DNA from: Arthrobacter sp. UNC362MFTsu5.1
GTDB lineage: Bacteria; Actinomycetota; Actinomycetes; Actinomycetales; Micrococcaceae
Assembly (NCBI RefSeq): GCF_000685965.1
Contig: NZ_JMLE01000024.1
Span: 1-61,008, forward strand
Direction: 5' to 3'
DNA length: 61,008 nucleotides
Shown: positions 52,913 to 61,008 of the stretch, in pieces
How the letters are laid out: every line of letters starts with the position of its first letter
Numbering within the stretch: position 1 is the first letter of the stretch
The notes under the pieces: generated by a model
Database searches by the model: none
Seen by the model: the letters and a program-made list of their open reading frames with translations, nothing else
Told to the model about the DNA's origin: nothing
Position numbers and translations under genes: made by a program

Positions 52913-55234
52913 CTAAAACCTAGAAATGATTGGGTCGACGCTAGTTGTCGGGTTCTCAAGTATGCGCTTCACGCGCGAGTATAGAACTCTGTTCGGTTCC
53001 CAGAGAGTGGTATCCCGTCGCCGAGTTTTCCTTATAACATCCATACTTCTCAATTCATCTAGAACCGCAGGAACGAAGCTACGTAGGTTCTGTCCTTCCA
53101 AGGAACCACGATAGAGGCCGCTTTCTTTCCTGGAATGCCCTGACTGAACGAAGATCTTGCGTAAAAGCGTCAAAGCTACTCGTTTGCGATCTGGCAGGTC
53201 GAGTTTGAGTATAGCGGCCATGGTTTCACTGCTCTCGCTGAAGTCACCAATTTCAGAGGCAACGATTCGCTCCGTCGTCAGCTCATCCAGGGCCGCAATA
53301 CCATCAATTCTCTCTATTATGCATTCCGTGAACCTCGGGATATCTCCGGCATACTCAAGGCCGGACAGGTCCAAAACCTCTATGATGCAATTAGAAAATT
53401 CCACCGACGAGCAATCTGCACCATCAGTCACTCGGAGAGAAGGAATATGTTGGTCATTGATAGTGATTGCTCGCTGAGGGGACATTCCTTGGGAAAGTAT
53501 CAATCGGAGTATGTCAGCCTGCACGATTTCGGTTCGGGCAATGCTCTGCGCTTTGGTGAGCGATGTCGTTATCGCCCCTTCTGACAACGACGCTCCATTT
53601 ACTCGATAGCCGAGCACGGCCAAGCCAACCTCACCCAGCAAAGTTTGAGCACCCGTAAATGCATCACCAAAATTAGGCTGGTATGGATTGAGAATGAAGT
53701 TATAAATGTCACCCGCGCGGGCGGCATCGACGAAATCGTCATCGACGAAGGATCGAGAGTTTGTGCGGCCGTCACTAACCCTCAAACCGGGCAGTCTCTG
53801 AAGCACACCATAAGCGCCTTCATCGGGGAGGTATCCCCTCAAATCGCGAAAGGCAGTAATGAGATCTTCAAATTGAAGAGGGCCCAAGCCGCTGCTCGTT
53901 TTTCGAGCGAGAGTGGCCAATTTCTCTAGCATGCTTCGAATGGCATCTTCGTTGAGGCCGGCCTCGATGCGAGCTTCTCGTGCACAAACCGCTTGAATTA
54001 ATCTGTGCCATCCTTCGCCGGAGTCCACCGAGCCAATATCATCAACCAAGTCGAACAGTCTATGCCCCGCAAGGTAGCCCACTATCAATGGGCGCCTTGG
54101 AAGCCAACTGGGCAACTCCTTTAACCAATTACGCTGCTGTAGGTAGGCTCGGACCTGGTCCTCAGTGAATTCACTTGCACTCGCAATTGTTACTTCTGGT
54201 CTAAGACCGAGGGCTCGGCGCAATTCCTGGGTAGAGTCGAAGAAGTGCTCGCGTCCGGCTATAAGCAGGCCCGCCTCGCGTGGAGTCTTTCGGGAGAAAG
54301 TTCGGACTAGTTCCACGCTTTTTTCGCGCACTTCAGCGATTGGCCGGCCAGCACCTCCCGAACCGAAGATTTCATCAAATCCATCCAGAATGATATGGGC
54401 CTCGCCGGACTTCCATGCGCGCACAAGCTGGTGCGGCTGTGAGAAGCCGATTAAGTTCGCATGCCGGATTAACGCCTCTGAGGGGTCAGACTGCCCTTGG
54501 TGATCATTCAGGTTCAGGTGGAGCGCAAACTTCGTCGTTACCTTGTTGAAGTAGTCCTTGCGGAAGCGGAGGTATATTTCCCGCAAGGTCATGCTTTTTC
54601 CGGTACCGTAATCACCAATCAGAACAACTTGACGTCCGTCCTGCATCATCCTATAAAGGTCCGAAACACCTATAGTGGCTTTGCTTGCGCTGTCTACGAA
54701 ATCTAGCTCAACATATTTATCCGTGACCCGCTTATCATCGGTTTCAGGATCTCTTGCACTGCCGAACTCATGATCGCCACGGGCGCTTAGATATGACCGA
54801 ACGTCAATCAGTCGAGACCTAAGATCATCGAATCCGACTGCAGCTAGGGGAGTGCCTAACCGCTTAATAGCGTCCCGTTGATCGGCGGTAGGTTCTTCTT
54901 GAGTTACAAAAAAGCACTTTATAGCCTTGAACGGATACTGTGTGGCAAGTTGCGACGCCAAAGCCTTCAGCTTCTTGCCGTCCTTCTCCGCTTTGTCCTT
55001 CCTGGGAGACGTCGTAGCCTCAATCGCCACTACTAGGTCCTCAGTTACGAAGATGCCGTCCCGTTCCTGTCCATCAATTTTGGTGGCTCCACCCGACGGG
55101 TCTCCAGGGTACAGGAGCCGTGCCAACCGAAGCACTTCGCGTTCAAATTCCATGCCGCTAGCGTTGCTGCCTACACCAGTCACTGCTCCCCTTGACTCCC
55201 CATAGTTAGACACCAGCGCGTTATTGCGTGGCAT
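52913..55234 (-). CDS. STAND/NACHT-like NTPase with nuclease-like N-terminus
   Basis: In this 773-aa protein, residues 28-145 look like a Mrr/PD-(D/E)XK-type domain with FEREVLRLARLLYPG, Asp59 in ERDGIFV and VAIEATTSPRKDKAEKDGKKL-like sequence around Glu72. The last acid is followed by Thr rather than Lys, so activity is uncertain. The NTPase has Walker A GDYGTGKS (207-214) and Walker B HIILDGFDEIFG (280-291). The C-terminus is helical and repeat-like and could sense a phage product, as in Avs-type proteins. Codon use is AT-richer than in the chromosome. No sensor family is recognised. Confidence 0.78.
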   Translation of the reverse strand: MPRNNALVSNYGESRGAVTGVGSNASGMEFEREVLRLARLLYPGDPSGGATKIDGQERDGIFVTEDLVVAIEATTSPRKDKAEKDGKKLKALASQLATQYPFKAIKCFFVTQEEPTADQRDAIKRLGTPLAAVGFDDLRSRLIDVRSYLSARGDHEFGSARDPETDDKRVTDKYVELDFVDSASKATIGVSDLYRMMQDGRQVVLIGDYGTGKSMTLREIYLRFRKDYFNKVTTKFALHLNLNDHQGQSDPSEALIRHANLIGFSQPHQLVRAWKSGEAHIILDGFDEIFGSGGAGRPIAEVREKSVELVRTFSRKTPREAGLLIAGREHFFDSTQELRRALGLRPEVTIASASEFTEDQVRAYLQQRNWLKELPSWLPRRPLIVGYLAGHRLFDLVDDIGSVDSGEGWHRLIQAVCAREARIEAGLNEDAIRSMLEKLATLARKTSSGLGPLQFEDLITAFRDLRGYLPDEGAYGVLQRLPGLRVSDGRTNSRSFVDDDFVDAARAGDIYNFILNPYQPNFGDAFTGAQTLLGEVGLAVLGYRVNGASLSEGAITTSLTKAQSIARTEIVQADILRLILSQGMSPQRAITINDQHIPSLRVTDGADCSSVEFSNCIIEVLDLSGLEYAGDIPRFTECIIERIDGIAALDELTTERIVASEIGDFSESSETMAAILKLDLPDRKRVALTLLRKIFVQSGHSRKESGLYRGSLEGQNLRSFVPAVLDELRSMDVIRKTRRRDTTLWEPNRVLYSRVKRILENPTTSVDPIISRF

Positions 55235-55399
55235 AAGTTCTCTGGCTAGTAGATCAAACGAGCTTCGGATTCCCCGGTAAATATCGCCATGTCGCGACCA
55301 ATTCCAACTAAAGCAATCCCCGAGGATCGGCCGGTCCTGTATTTTTTCTCCGCAAGGCGAGTGGTCATCGAGACGTCAACGCTTGCCGTCGTTTGAATA

Positions 55400-55915
55400 G
55401 TCGGCAGGTGCAGTTCCGCGTAGCTCCATGTCGCCCCGACCCGAAGAGTCCGAGGACGTCGCCCGGCAGCCAGCCGAACAGCAGGGCAGGCACCCAACAG
55501 GAGGAAGCCGACGATAGCCACCAGCTTGAGCCGGCGAACTAGCACTCAAGCTCGCCGAAGTTCTTCACGCTCGTCATGTCCACGGCAGTGAGCACCACGA
55601 TGAACACGAAGGACCTCAGCCACACCGGCAGCACCGGGAAGATGTGGCAAGCTGGCCCGCAGCACCGAGTGCTTCGACCGCGATGACCAGCACAAGCTGC
55701 ATCCAGCACAGCCAGCCCAGCCAGCCCATGATGGCACCGGCCAGTGGGCCCCTTGGCAATCGCGGTGTAGATGGAGAAGGCACCGGTGTCCGGATTGGCG
55801 GCTGCCATCTCTCGAGCGCCCACATCACCTGGATGATGCAGGTGCCTGCCCCGAGGTAGGAGATCAGCACGGCCGGCCCGGCCGTGAACAGACCCGCGGG
55901 CCGATGGCACGGGCC
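55400..55915 (-). pseudogene. Decayed APC amino-acid permease fragment
   Basis: Pieces of one permease appear in alternating minus-strand frames: GLFTAGPAVLISYLGAGTCI, then GEMAAANPDTGAFSIYTAIA, GAIMGWLGWLCWMQLVLVIA, IFPVLPVWLRSFVFIVVLT, VKNFGELE, KLVAIVGFLLLGA and LLFGWLPGDVLGLF. At least five single-base shifts and one stop are needed to join them. Both the N-terminus and the C-terminal half are missing. It directly follows the nitrilase gene, so the original pair was probably permease plus nitrilase. The island edge cuts it. Confidence 0.85.
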
Positions 55916-56695
55916 CTACAACCGCCGCTGCCGGAACATCGGGAACAGCTCCCGCACCCGCGCCACCGTCTCCATCGAGACATCCACCGCCCGGACCCCA
56001 GCCTCCAAGCCAAGGTCAGTTTCAATAACCCCCATGGGATCCACCAGGACACTCCGCCCCACGGAGACCGGCGGGGCCTGGCACGCGCCTGCCACGTACA
56101 CGCTGTTCTCGATGGCGCGCGCCGCGTTCAGTGCCAGCCATTGCTCTGTTTTGTGCGTGCCCGGCACCCAGGACGAGCACACTAGCAGAACCTCGGCACC
56201 GGCGTCGGCCAGGGACCTGGCCAGCTCGGGGAACCGCAGGTCGTAGCAGGTCATCAGCCCGAACCGCACTCCCCCGGACTCGAACACCACGGGGCCGGTG
56301 GAGGACCCCGGCTTGATGAACTCCGACTCCCCAAAGCCCTGCGCGTCGAAAAGGTGGATCTTCCGGTAGGAAGCCAGCAGGCCGCCGTCGGGCCCGTAAG
56401 CCACCAGCGTGTTGTAGGCCTTACCCGGCTCGTCCGAGCTCTCCACCACGCCCGCCACCATCGCGATCCGGTGGCGGCGGGCGATGCTGGCCAGCTCCTG
56501 GCAGACGGGGCCGTCGAGCGGCTCGGCCATCTCGGGGAACGTCGCGTCCACCTTCTTCTTCTCGTAGGTGGCGTATTCCGGGAAGGCGACCAGCGTGGCG
56601 CCGTCGAGCGCGGCCTCGGCGGTGAACCGGTCGATCGCAGCGAGGTTGGCCTGGATGTCGGTCCCCGACTCCAGCTGCCCGAGCGCTATCCTCAC
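55916..56695 (-). CDS. Carbon-nitrogen hydrolase (nitrilase superfamily)
   Basis: This 259-aa cytoplasmic amidase-type enzyme has catalytic Glu in VAFPEYAT, Lys in YRKIHLFD and Cys in MTCYDLRFPE. The fold and length are those of the nitrilase-related omega-amidase/carbamoylase group. It cleaves a C-N bond of an unknown amide. It lies 50 bases after the intact permease on the same strand, with the decayed permease downstream. Confidence 0.92.
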   Translation of the reverse strand: MRIALGQLESGTDIQANLAAIDRFTAEAALDGATLVAFPEYATYEKKKVDATFPEMAEPLDGPVCQELASIARRHRIAMVAGVVESSDEPGKAYNTLVAYGPDGGLLASYRKIHLFDAQGFGESEFIKPGSSTGPVVFESGGVRFGLMTCYDLRFPELARSLADAGAEVLLVCSSWVPGTHKTEQWLALNAARAIENSVYVAGACQAPPVSVGRSVLVDPMGVIETDLGLEAGVRAVDVSMETVARVRELFPMFRQRRL

Positions 56696-56745
56696 GATGG
56701 TTCCTTCCCTTCGGTCAGGCGGCGGCCCGAACTCAAGTGTCCAGG

Positions 56746-58101
56746 TCAGGCGGCCGCCTCGACCGTCGCCTTTTCAGTCGCCGTCATTTCCGGCGGTGCC
56801 GCTTTGAATCCCCGAGTGATCAGGGCCAGGACCACGATGCCGAGCACCAGCCAGGACAGTCCCAGCGTAATCGCGTTGCTGTCCAGCTGGGAGAGAAGGT
56901 AGGCGCAGATGACGGCTCCCACCACCGGGACCACCACGTAGGACACGGGGTTCAGCTGGTGCCCGGCCCGGCGCTGGCGCATGTAGTGGAACACCACCGA
57001 GACGTTGACCAGCGTGAAGGCGGTGAAGGCGCCGAAGTTGATGAACGAGGTGGAGGTGGCCACGTCCAGGAAGATCGCGATCAGGCCGACAATGCCCGTG
57101 AGGATCAGGTTCACAACCGGTGTGTGGAACTTCGCGCTGAGCCGACCGAAGACCGCCTTAGGGAGGACGGAGTCCCGGCCCATCGCGTACAGCAGACGGG
57201 AGGCGCTGGCCTGCGCGGCGAGGCCGGAGGCGAACTGCGCCACCACCAGGCCGGCGAGAAACACGGCTCCGAACAGCTGCCCGCCGATCTGCAAAGCGAT
57301 GGAGCTGGCTGCGGAAGCGGAGTCCTCGAACACCCCGCCGGGGTGGACCAGCTGGGTCACGTAGGACACGGTCACGAAGATGCCGCCGCCGATCAGGGCG
57401 ATGAGCATGATGGCGCGGGGCATGTTCTTGCGCGGGTTGATGGTCTCCTCGGTGAGGGTGGTGACGGCGTCGAACCCGAGGAACGAGTACGCGGCGATGG
57501 CGGCACCGGCGGAAATGGTGGCGAAGCTGGAGGTGTCGTTGAAGAACGGCTGCGTGCTGGCCAGTCCCCCGGCGCCCTGCGTGGACACCACGTTGCCGAT
57601 AGAGAGCACCACAAAGAACACGATGACTAGCAGCTGGAACGCCATCAGCACGTAGTTGGCTTTGTCCGCCACCTTGATGCCCAGGATGTTCAGCAGCGTG
57701 GTGATGAGGATGAAGCCCACGATCCACACACCGATGGGGATTCCGGGGAACTGCGCCGTCAGGTACGAGCCGCCGATCAGCCAGATGACCATGGGCAGGA
57801 AGAGGTAGTCCAGCAGGATGGCCCAGCCCACGAGAAACCCGACCCGGGGGTCGATGGAGCGGCGGACGTAGGTGTAGGCGGACCCGGCCACGGGGTACGC
57901 GATGGCCATCCGGCCGTAGCTGTGGGCGGTGAACAGCATGGCGACGAGTGCCACCACGTAGGCGGACGGCGATGCCCCGCCGGTGGTTTCGGCGATGATG
58001 CCGAAGATCCCCAGGACGATCAGCGGGGTCAGGTATGCCAGGCCGAACAGGACCAGACTGGGCAGTTTCAGCGTGCGGGTGAGCGTGGGTGATGTTGTCA
58101 C
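56746..58101 (-). CDS. APC-family amino-acid permease
   Basis: The 451-aa inner-membrane transporter has about 12 hydrophobic helices. The start is GTG 58101, eight bases after AAGGA, because the longer frame upstream overlaps the second nitrilase and lacks membrane character. The first helix begins KLPSLVLFGLAYLTPLIVLG. GFDAVTTLTEETINPRKNMP is the diagnostic APC loop, and AQASASRLLYAMGRD the later one. It is probably specific for an amine or amino acid that feeds the two nitrilases. Confidence 0.93.
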   Translation of the reverse strand: MTTSPTLTRTLKLPSLVLFGLAYLTPLIVLGIFGIIAETTGGASPSAYVVALVAMLFTAHSYGRMAIAYPVAGSAYTYVRRSIDPRVGFLVGWAILLDYLFLPMVIWLIGGSYLTAQFPGIPIGVWIVGFILITTLLNILGIKVADKANYVLMAFQLLVIVFFVVLSIGNVVSTQGAGGLASTQPFFNDTSSFATISAGAAIAAYSFLGFDAVTTLTEETINPRKNMPRAIMLIALIGGGIFVTVSYVTQLVHPGGVFEDSASAASSIALQIGGQLFGAVFLAGLVVAQFASGLAAQASASRLLYAMGRDSVLPKAVFGRLSAKFHTPVVNLILTGIVGLIAIFLDVATSTSFINFGAFTAFTLVNVSVVFHYMRQRRAGHQLNPVSYVVVPVVGAVICAYLLSQLDSNAITLGLSWLVLGIVVLALITRGFKAAPPEMTATEKATVEAAA

Positions 58102-58111
58102 AGGTGGTTCC

Positions 58112-58990
58112 TTAGGCGTTGAAGGACTGGGGAGCCCAGGTGGCCGGGCTGATCCGGCCCTGGTACACGGGCAGTTCGACGGCATCTTCGCCGTCGCGGA
58201 ACTGGGACCAGGGGCGGTTGAGGTTTTCGGTGCCGTGCGTCCGGACGTGCTCGACGGCGGCAAGGTCCAGTTCCGCTGTGAGCAGCACCGGTGCGTCATC
58301 GGGGGCCTCGGCGAGGGTGTTCCCCTCCGGGTCGACGATGATGCTCAGGCCCTTGCCGGTAGGGCCGGCGCAGTTGACGCTGACCACAAAGACCTGGTTC
58401 ACGATGGCGTTGGCCTTAGCGAGCACCAGCTCCTGCCGGCGGTCCGGCGTCGTGGTTTTCACGACGTTCAGGATCACTTCGGCGCCCATCCAGGCGAGCT
58501 GGCGGGACACCTCTGGGAACCATGCGTCGTAGCAGATGTTCAGGCCCACCCTGCCGATGCCGGCCAGGTCCACTGTGGTGAACCGGTCGCCGGGGTCGTA
58601 GGGCTCGAACGGGCGCCAAGGGAAGACCTTCCGGTAGAAGCCGGCGAGCTCCCCCTCCGGGGACAGAACCAGCTGGGTGTTGAACAGCTGCCCTTCCGGG
58701 CCGCGCTCGCACACGCTGCCCGGGACCAGCCAGATTTTGAGGTCTGCTGCGAGCTGGCGGAGTTCCTTGACCCGGGGTCCGTCCAGCGGTTCGGCGGTGG
58801 CCTGGAGCATTTTGGTGCGCTGCTGGTCGGGGTCCCCGTCGCCGAACAGGTGCAGCTCGGGGAAGACCACCAGCCTGCTGTGCGGCTGGACGGCGAGGGC
58901 GGCTTTGACCTCGTCCGCGAAGGCCGAGACAGGTTCGCCGATGAGCCGGGGCCGGGCCTGGGCTGCGATGAGGGGAAGAGTGCGTTGCAT
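58112..58990 (-). CDS. Carbon-nitrogen hydrolase (nitrilase superfamily), second gene
   Basis: The 292-aa enzyme has Glu in VVFPELHLFG, Lys in YRKVFPWRPF and Cys in LNICYDAWFPE. ATG 58990 is preferred because GGAG lies six bases before it. It differs clearly from the copy at 55916, with a longer C-terminus. It is the first gene of a leftward operon (this gene, permease, nitrilase), divergent to the GntR regulator. The operator at 59013 overlaps its promoter. Confidence 0.92.
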   Translation of the reverse strand: MQRTLPLIAAQARPRLIGEPVSAFADEVKAALAVQPHSRLVVFPELHLFGDGDPDQQRTKMLQATAEPLDGPRVKELRQLAADLKIWLVPGSVCERGPEGQLFNTQLVLSPEGELAGFYRKVFPWRPFEPYDPGDRFTTVDLAGIGRVGLNICYDAWFPEVSRQLAWMGAEVILNVVKTTTPDRRQELVLAKANAIVNQVFVVSVNCAGPTGKGLSIIVDPEGNTLAEAPDDAPVLLTAELDLAAVEHVRTHGTENLNRPWSQFRDGEDAVELPVYQGRISPATWAPQSFNA

Positions 58991-59012
58991 GGTTATCTCC
59001 ATGTTGGGGATG

Positions 59013-59034
59013 TGATCTGCACTATATTAGATCA
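59013..59034. promoter_or_regulatory. GntR-type operator overlapping a -10 box
   Basis: TGATCT (59013-59018) and AGATCA (59029-59034) form a perfect inverted repeat with a 10-base spacer. TATATT (59023-59028) in the middle would serve as a -10 box. It lies between the divergent nitrilase operon and the GntR gene. A further TGATCCAAT is close by. The symmetry and place fit autoregulation and control of the nitrilase operon. Confidence 0.7.
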
Positions 59035-59063
59035 GAATGATCCAATTATGGGAAGAGGGGCAG

Positions 59064-59855
59064 ATGGGCCGTAAAGTAGCGGATATGACCCGTCAGTTGG
59101 AGGACACCGCCGACTCCTCACCCATCGGCGCCGGCAGGCTGGCCGGCATCGACCGTCGCAGCGCCATCGACGCCGTGCGGCTGCGGATCGGCATGGCGAT
59201 TTCGCTGGGGCTACTGAAACCCGGCGAGCGTCTGCCTGACCAGGAGGATGTGGCGCTAGGCCTGTCGGTCAGCCCGATCACTGCCCGCCGCGCGCTGGCG
59301 AGCCTGGCGGAGCAGGGCGTGGTGGTCCGCCGGCGGGGCCGTGCCGGCGGAACCTTCGTGGCGGATGAGCCTCCGCAGAGCGTGCTGGCCGAGCTCTCAG
59401 CGTCACCGGCCGAGTCGCAGGCTGTGAACCGGCTGGTGGACCGGAGACTTTTGTTCGAATGCGCGGTAACGCACTACGCGACGCTCAACGCCACGGCCGA
59501 GCAGCTGGATGAACTCGACCGGCTGACCCGCGCCATGGCGGAGTCGTCGGATTGGTCCGACTACCACCAGGCAGACGAGCAGTTCCACCAGCTGGTGGGC
59601 ACCGCTTCAGGCCTGGGGACCGCCGTCGAGGCGTACCACGAGACATTGACAGAGCTCTATGCCTACTTCATCCCCTACCCGATCGAGCTGCTGCACAAGT
59701 CAAACTGCGACCACGTGGCGCTGGTGGCAGCCCTGCGGGCCGGCACTGCGCAGGAAGCCGTGGAGATTTCGCGCAAGCATGTGGACATCCTGCACCGGAC
59801 GATGTTTATGGGGCTGGCCCGCGCGGAAGCCGCGCTGCCTCCAAATGATGAATAA
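59064..59855 (+). CDS. GntR-family regulator with FCD-type effector domain
   Basis: ATG 59064 follows AAGAGGGG and is preferred over ATG 59037, which lies within three bases of the operator. The 263-aa protein has a winged helix (IDAVRLRIGMAISLGLLKPG, then VSPITARRALASLAEQGVV). The C-terminal helical domain has the metal-type histidine-rich region HYATLNA, EQFHQLVGTASG and HVALVAALRAGTA, as in FadR/FCD regulators. It probably senses the amide or acid handled by the neighbouring operon. Confidence 0.9.
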   Translation: MGRKVADMTRQLEDTADSSPIGAGRLAGIDRRSAIDAVRLRIGMAISLGLLKPGERLPDQEDVALGLSVSPITARRALASLAEQGVVVRRRGRAGGTFVADEPPQSVLAELSASPAESQAVNRLVDRRLLFECAVTHYATLNATAEQLDELDRLTRAMAESSDWSDYHQADEQFHQLVGTASGLGTAVEAYHETLTELYAYFIPYPIELLHKSNCDHVALVAALRAGTAQEAVEISRKHVDILHRTMFMGLARAEAALPPNDE

Positions 59856-60567
59856 CCGCTGACTTCATCTCGCTGGCAACGGCCGCTTCGATGGCTCACC
59901 TTCTTGGTCGATCTGCGCCCCATAGCCTGCAACTGCGGGCGGGTATTCGCATGGACGTCTACTGAGTCAGCACCGAGGAAGCTGCTGCCATTCTCAGCAC
60001 GAATGAGAACACCCTAAGTCAAAGGCTGCCGGGGTGACCGGTCCTAGGTGCACAACACATTCCACGACGTTCAGCAATGGAGCTGCTGGCGCCGAAGTGA
60101 GGTGGCAGACCGCCGAGACCCAGGCTCACGTCATGCAACTCGAGGCTGAAACAATCCGTGAGTGTCGGCCAGTCCCAGTCTCTGGAACCGCTGGCAAGAA
60201 ATGTCAATGTTCCAGGCCACCGGCGACGTCACCGACGCCTAAATTCGTCGGCCGAGCCGTCTTTACACCGCTCTGATGTGTCGCCAATTGGCAGTGCCCG
60301 AGTCCACGGGCGCAAAGTTGGCACTGCTAGATACGGTGTGGCCGCCGTGGAGAAGAACACCTACTTGAAGGGACCGCAGGGGCGCGGTACAGAGCTCCGA
60401 GATCGGGCAAACTGCACTCATTCACTTGAATACACAAGTAAACGTTTTTTTACGATACTCTTACGAGGTTTCCGCAATTCACATAGATGAAGAGTCAAGG
60501 GCGCTCCGATATAGGTCTCCTTGGTGCGGAGTACTTCCGATCTGTGACTTGAATACTGGGGGCCTAA
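59856..60567. other. Long intergenic stretch
   Basis: These 712 bases contain one decayed helix-turn-helix remnant (separate entry) and otherwise no convincing gene. The right part becomes AT-rich (60430-60475) and should hold the promoter of the gene at 60568, perhaps TTGAAT near 60426 with TACGAT near 60451. The 10-mer ACTTGAATAC occurs at 60424 and 60547. No RNA gene is seen. Confidence 0.5.
59951..60073 (+). pseudogene. Decayed helix-turn-helix (excisionase-type) remnant
   Basis: After ATG 59951 the frame reads MDVY, TGA, then VSTEEAAAILSTNENTLSQR. This fits the HTH_17/excisionase consensus of short DNA-binding proteins. The next frame gives GVTGPRCTTHS, the position where relatives have a GTGPR-like wing. 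At least one stop and one frameshift disrupt it. It is a likely leftover of a small mobile or plasmid regulator. Only about 35 residues can be followed. Confidence 0.4.
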
Positions 60568-61008
60568 GTGGGCGCAACGACATCCTATTGGAAACGCATC
60601 GCTAGCGGTTTTTCGATCCTTGCGATGGCGGCCGGATCGCTGCTCTGGGATCCTTCAGCTTCGTTAGCATCTGTTTTCTCGGTGACTGGTGTTCTTGTTG
60701 ATTCAAACGGTGCTCCGATCGCGGGCGCCTACGCCACCAAGACCGGGGGGATGTTCAACCCGGATGCCGTCACCGACAGCGAAGGCCGTTTCAACATTCC
60801 CGTTGGCGAGACTTCCCCAGAACTTGCGTTCGCCTACGCTGCCCCTAACGCTGACCCGGATCTCACAATCATCACCAACAACATAGAAATCAGCGGAACT
60901 ACCGACGTCGGAACGGTCAAACTTCCCCCGCTGGTCCCGGCAGTTGTTCGCGTGGTCGATAGCAACGGACGCCCCGTGGCCGGAGCCAGCGTTTCCAACG
61001 AGTCCAGC
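60568..61008 (+). CDS. Secreted protein with carboxypeptidase-regulatory-like repeats, partial
   Basis: The frame opens at GTG 60568 and stays open for 147 codons to the window end. An N-terminal hydrophobic segment (IASGFSILAMAAGSLLW) acts as a signal peptide. Two beta-sandwich repeats follow. The first has VTGVLVDSNGAPIAGAYAT with TDSEGRFNIPVG. The second begins VRVVDSNGRPVAGASVSN. These are typical of CarboxypepD_reg/Big-type surface proteins. The C-terminus is beyond the window, so size and any catalytic domain are unknown. Confidence 0.75.
   Translation, partial: MGATTSYWKRIASGFSILAMAAGSLLWDPSASLASVFSVTGVLVDSNGAPIAGAYATKTGGMFNPDAVTDSEGRFNIPVGETSPELAFAYAAPNADPDLTIITNNIEISGTTDVGTVKLPPLVPAVVRVVDSNGRPVAGASVSNESS

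Noticed and set aside
53157..53929. Small plus-strand frames opposite the STAND gene
   Set aside because: They lack ribosome sites and family resemblance; the minus-strand P-loop protein explains the region.
36117..55234. BREX, DISARM or Druantia system
   Set aside because: No PglX/PglZ/BrxC, DrmA/DrmB or Druantia-type genes are seen. The large ATPase looks like DptH and the methyltransferase is the plain C5 type.
35907..55915. Integrative element with integrase and attachment sites
   Set aside because: No integrase, transposase or tRNA is visible and no matching direct repeats were found at the two edges by eye.
60034..60490. Short frames on both strands in the right intergenic stretch
   Set aside because: None shows a ribosome site, coding composition or recognisable motif. 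Only the helix-turn-helix remnant nearby was kept.

Overview
The window is high-GC actinobacterial DNA, most likely from an Arthrobacter/Pseudarthrobacter-type member of the Micrococcaceae. Pointers are the GC-rich codon use, Tat-exported PhoD phosphatases, a DUF6318-type lipoprotein, an FHA membrane protein, a SARP-type regulator, and at the left edge a leftward rRNA-operon leader of the actinobacterial type. No rRNA or tRNA gene lies inside the window. All functional names come from reading motifs in translated frames; no database search was run.

Layout. 1-442: two promoters and the leader of an rRNA operon whose 16S gene should lie just left of base 1. 1084-23426: ordinary chromosomal genes (flavin monooxygenase, Gfo/Idh/MocA oxidoreductase, two PhoD phosphatases, SARP regulator, patatin, CspA, FHA protein, subtilase, lipase, epoxide-hydrolase-like enzyme, DUF4241 protein), separated by hairpins that share ACGACGGCGG-type arms. 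23485-35906: a catabolic locus. A leftward operon encodes a peptide-type ABC transporter (binding protein, two permeases, two ATPases), an aldo/keto reductase, an HpcH/HpaI aldolase, a BNR sialidase-like protein and an SDR. Divergent to it are a DUF1537 kinase-PdxA2 fusion and a DeoR regulator. The likely role is uptake of a sugar-acid-type substrate and its conversion to triose phosphate.

36117-55234: a lower-GC defence island. Rightward genes are a DUF262 protein, a HEPN-like protein and an AspBHI-like modification-dependent nuclease. Leftward genes form a row: a P-loop protein of 817 aa, a 475-aa protein, a 1858-aa DptH-like HerA/FtsK ATPase, a C5-cytosine methyltransferase and a Vsr endonuclease. 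The first three have the size order and same-strand packing of the DptF-DptG-DptH restriction module of phosphorothioation (Dnd) systems. No dnd genes are visible; a cytosine methyltransferase is present instead. This is the best candidate for an undescribed system. The island then has a frameshifted, truncated helicase remnant, an FRG-domain protein and a STAND NTPase with a nuclease-like N-terminus.

55400-59855: a decayed amino-acid permease remnant, then two nitrilase-superfamily genes, an intact APC permease and a divergent GntR regulator with a palindromic operator in the shared promoter. 59856-61008: a long intergenic stretch holding a decayed helix-turn-helix remnant and the 5' end of a secreted repeat-domain protein that runs off the window.
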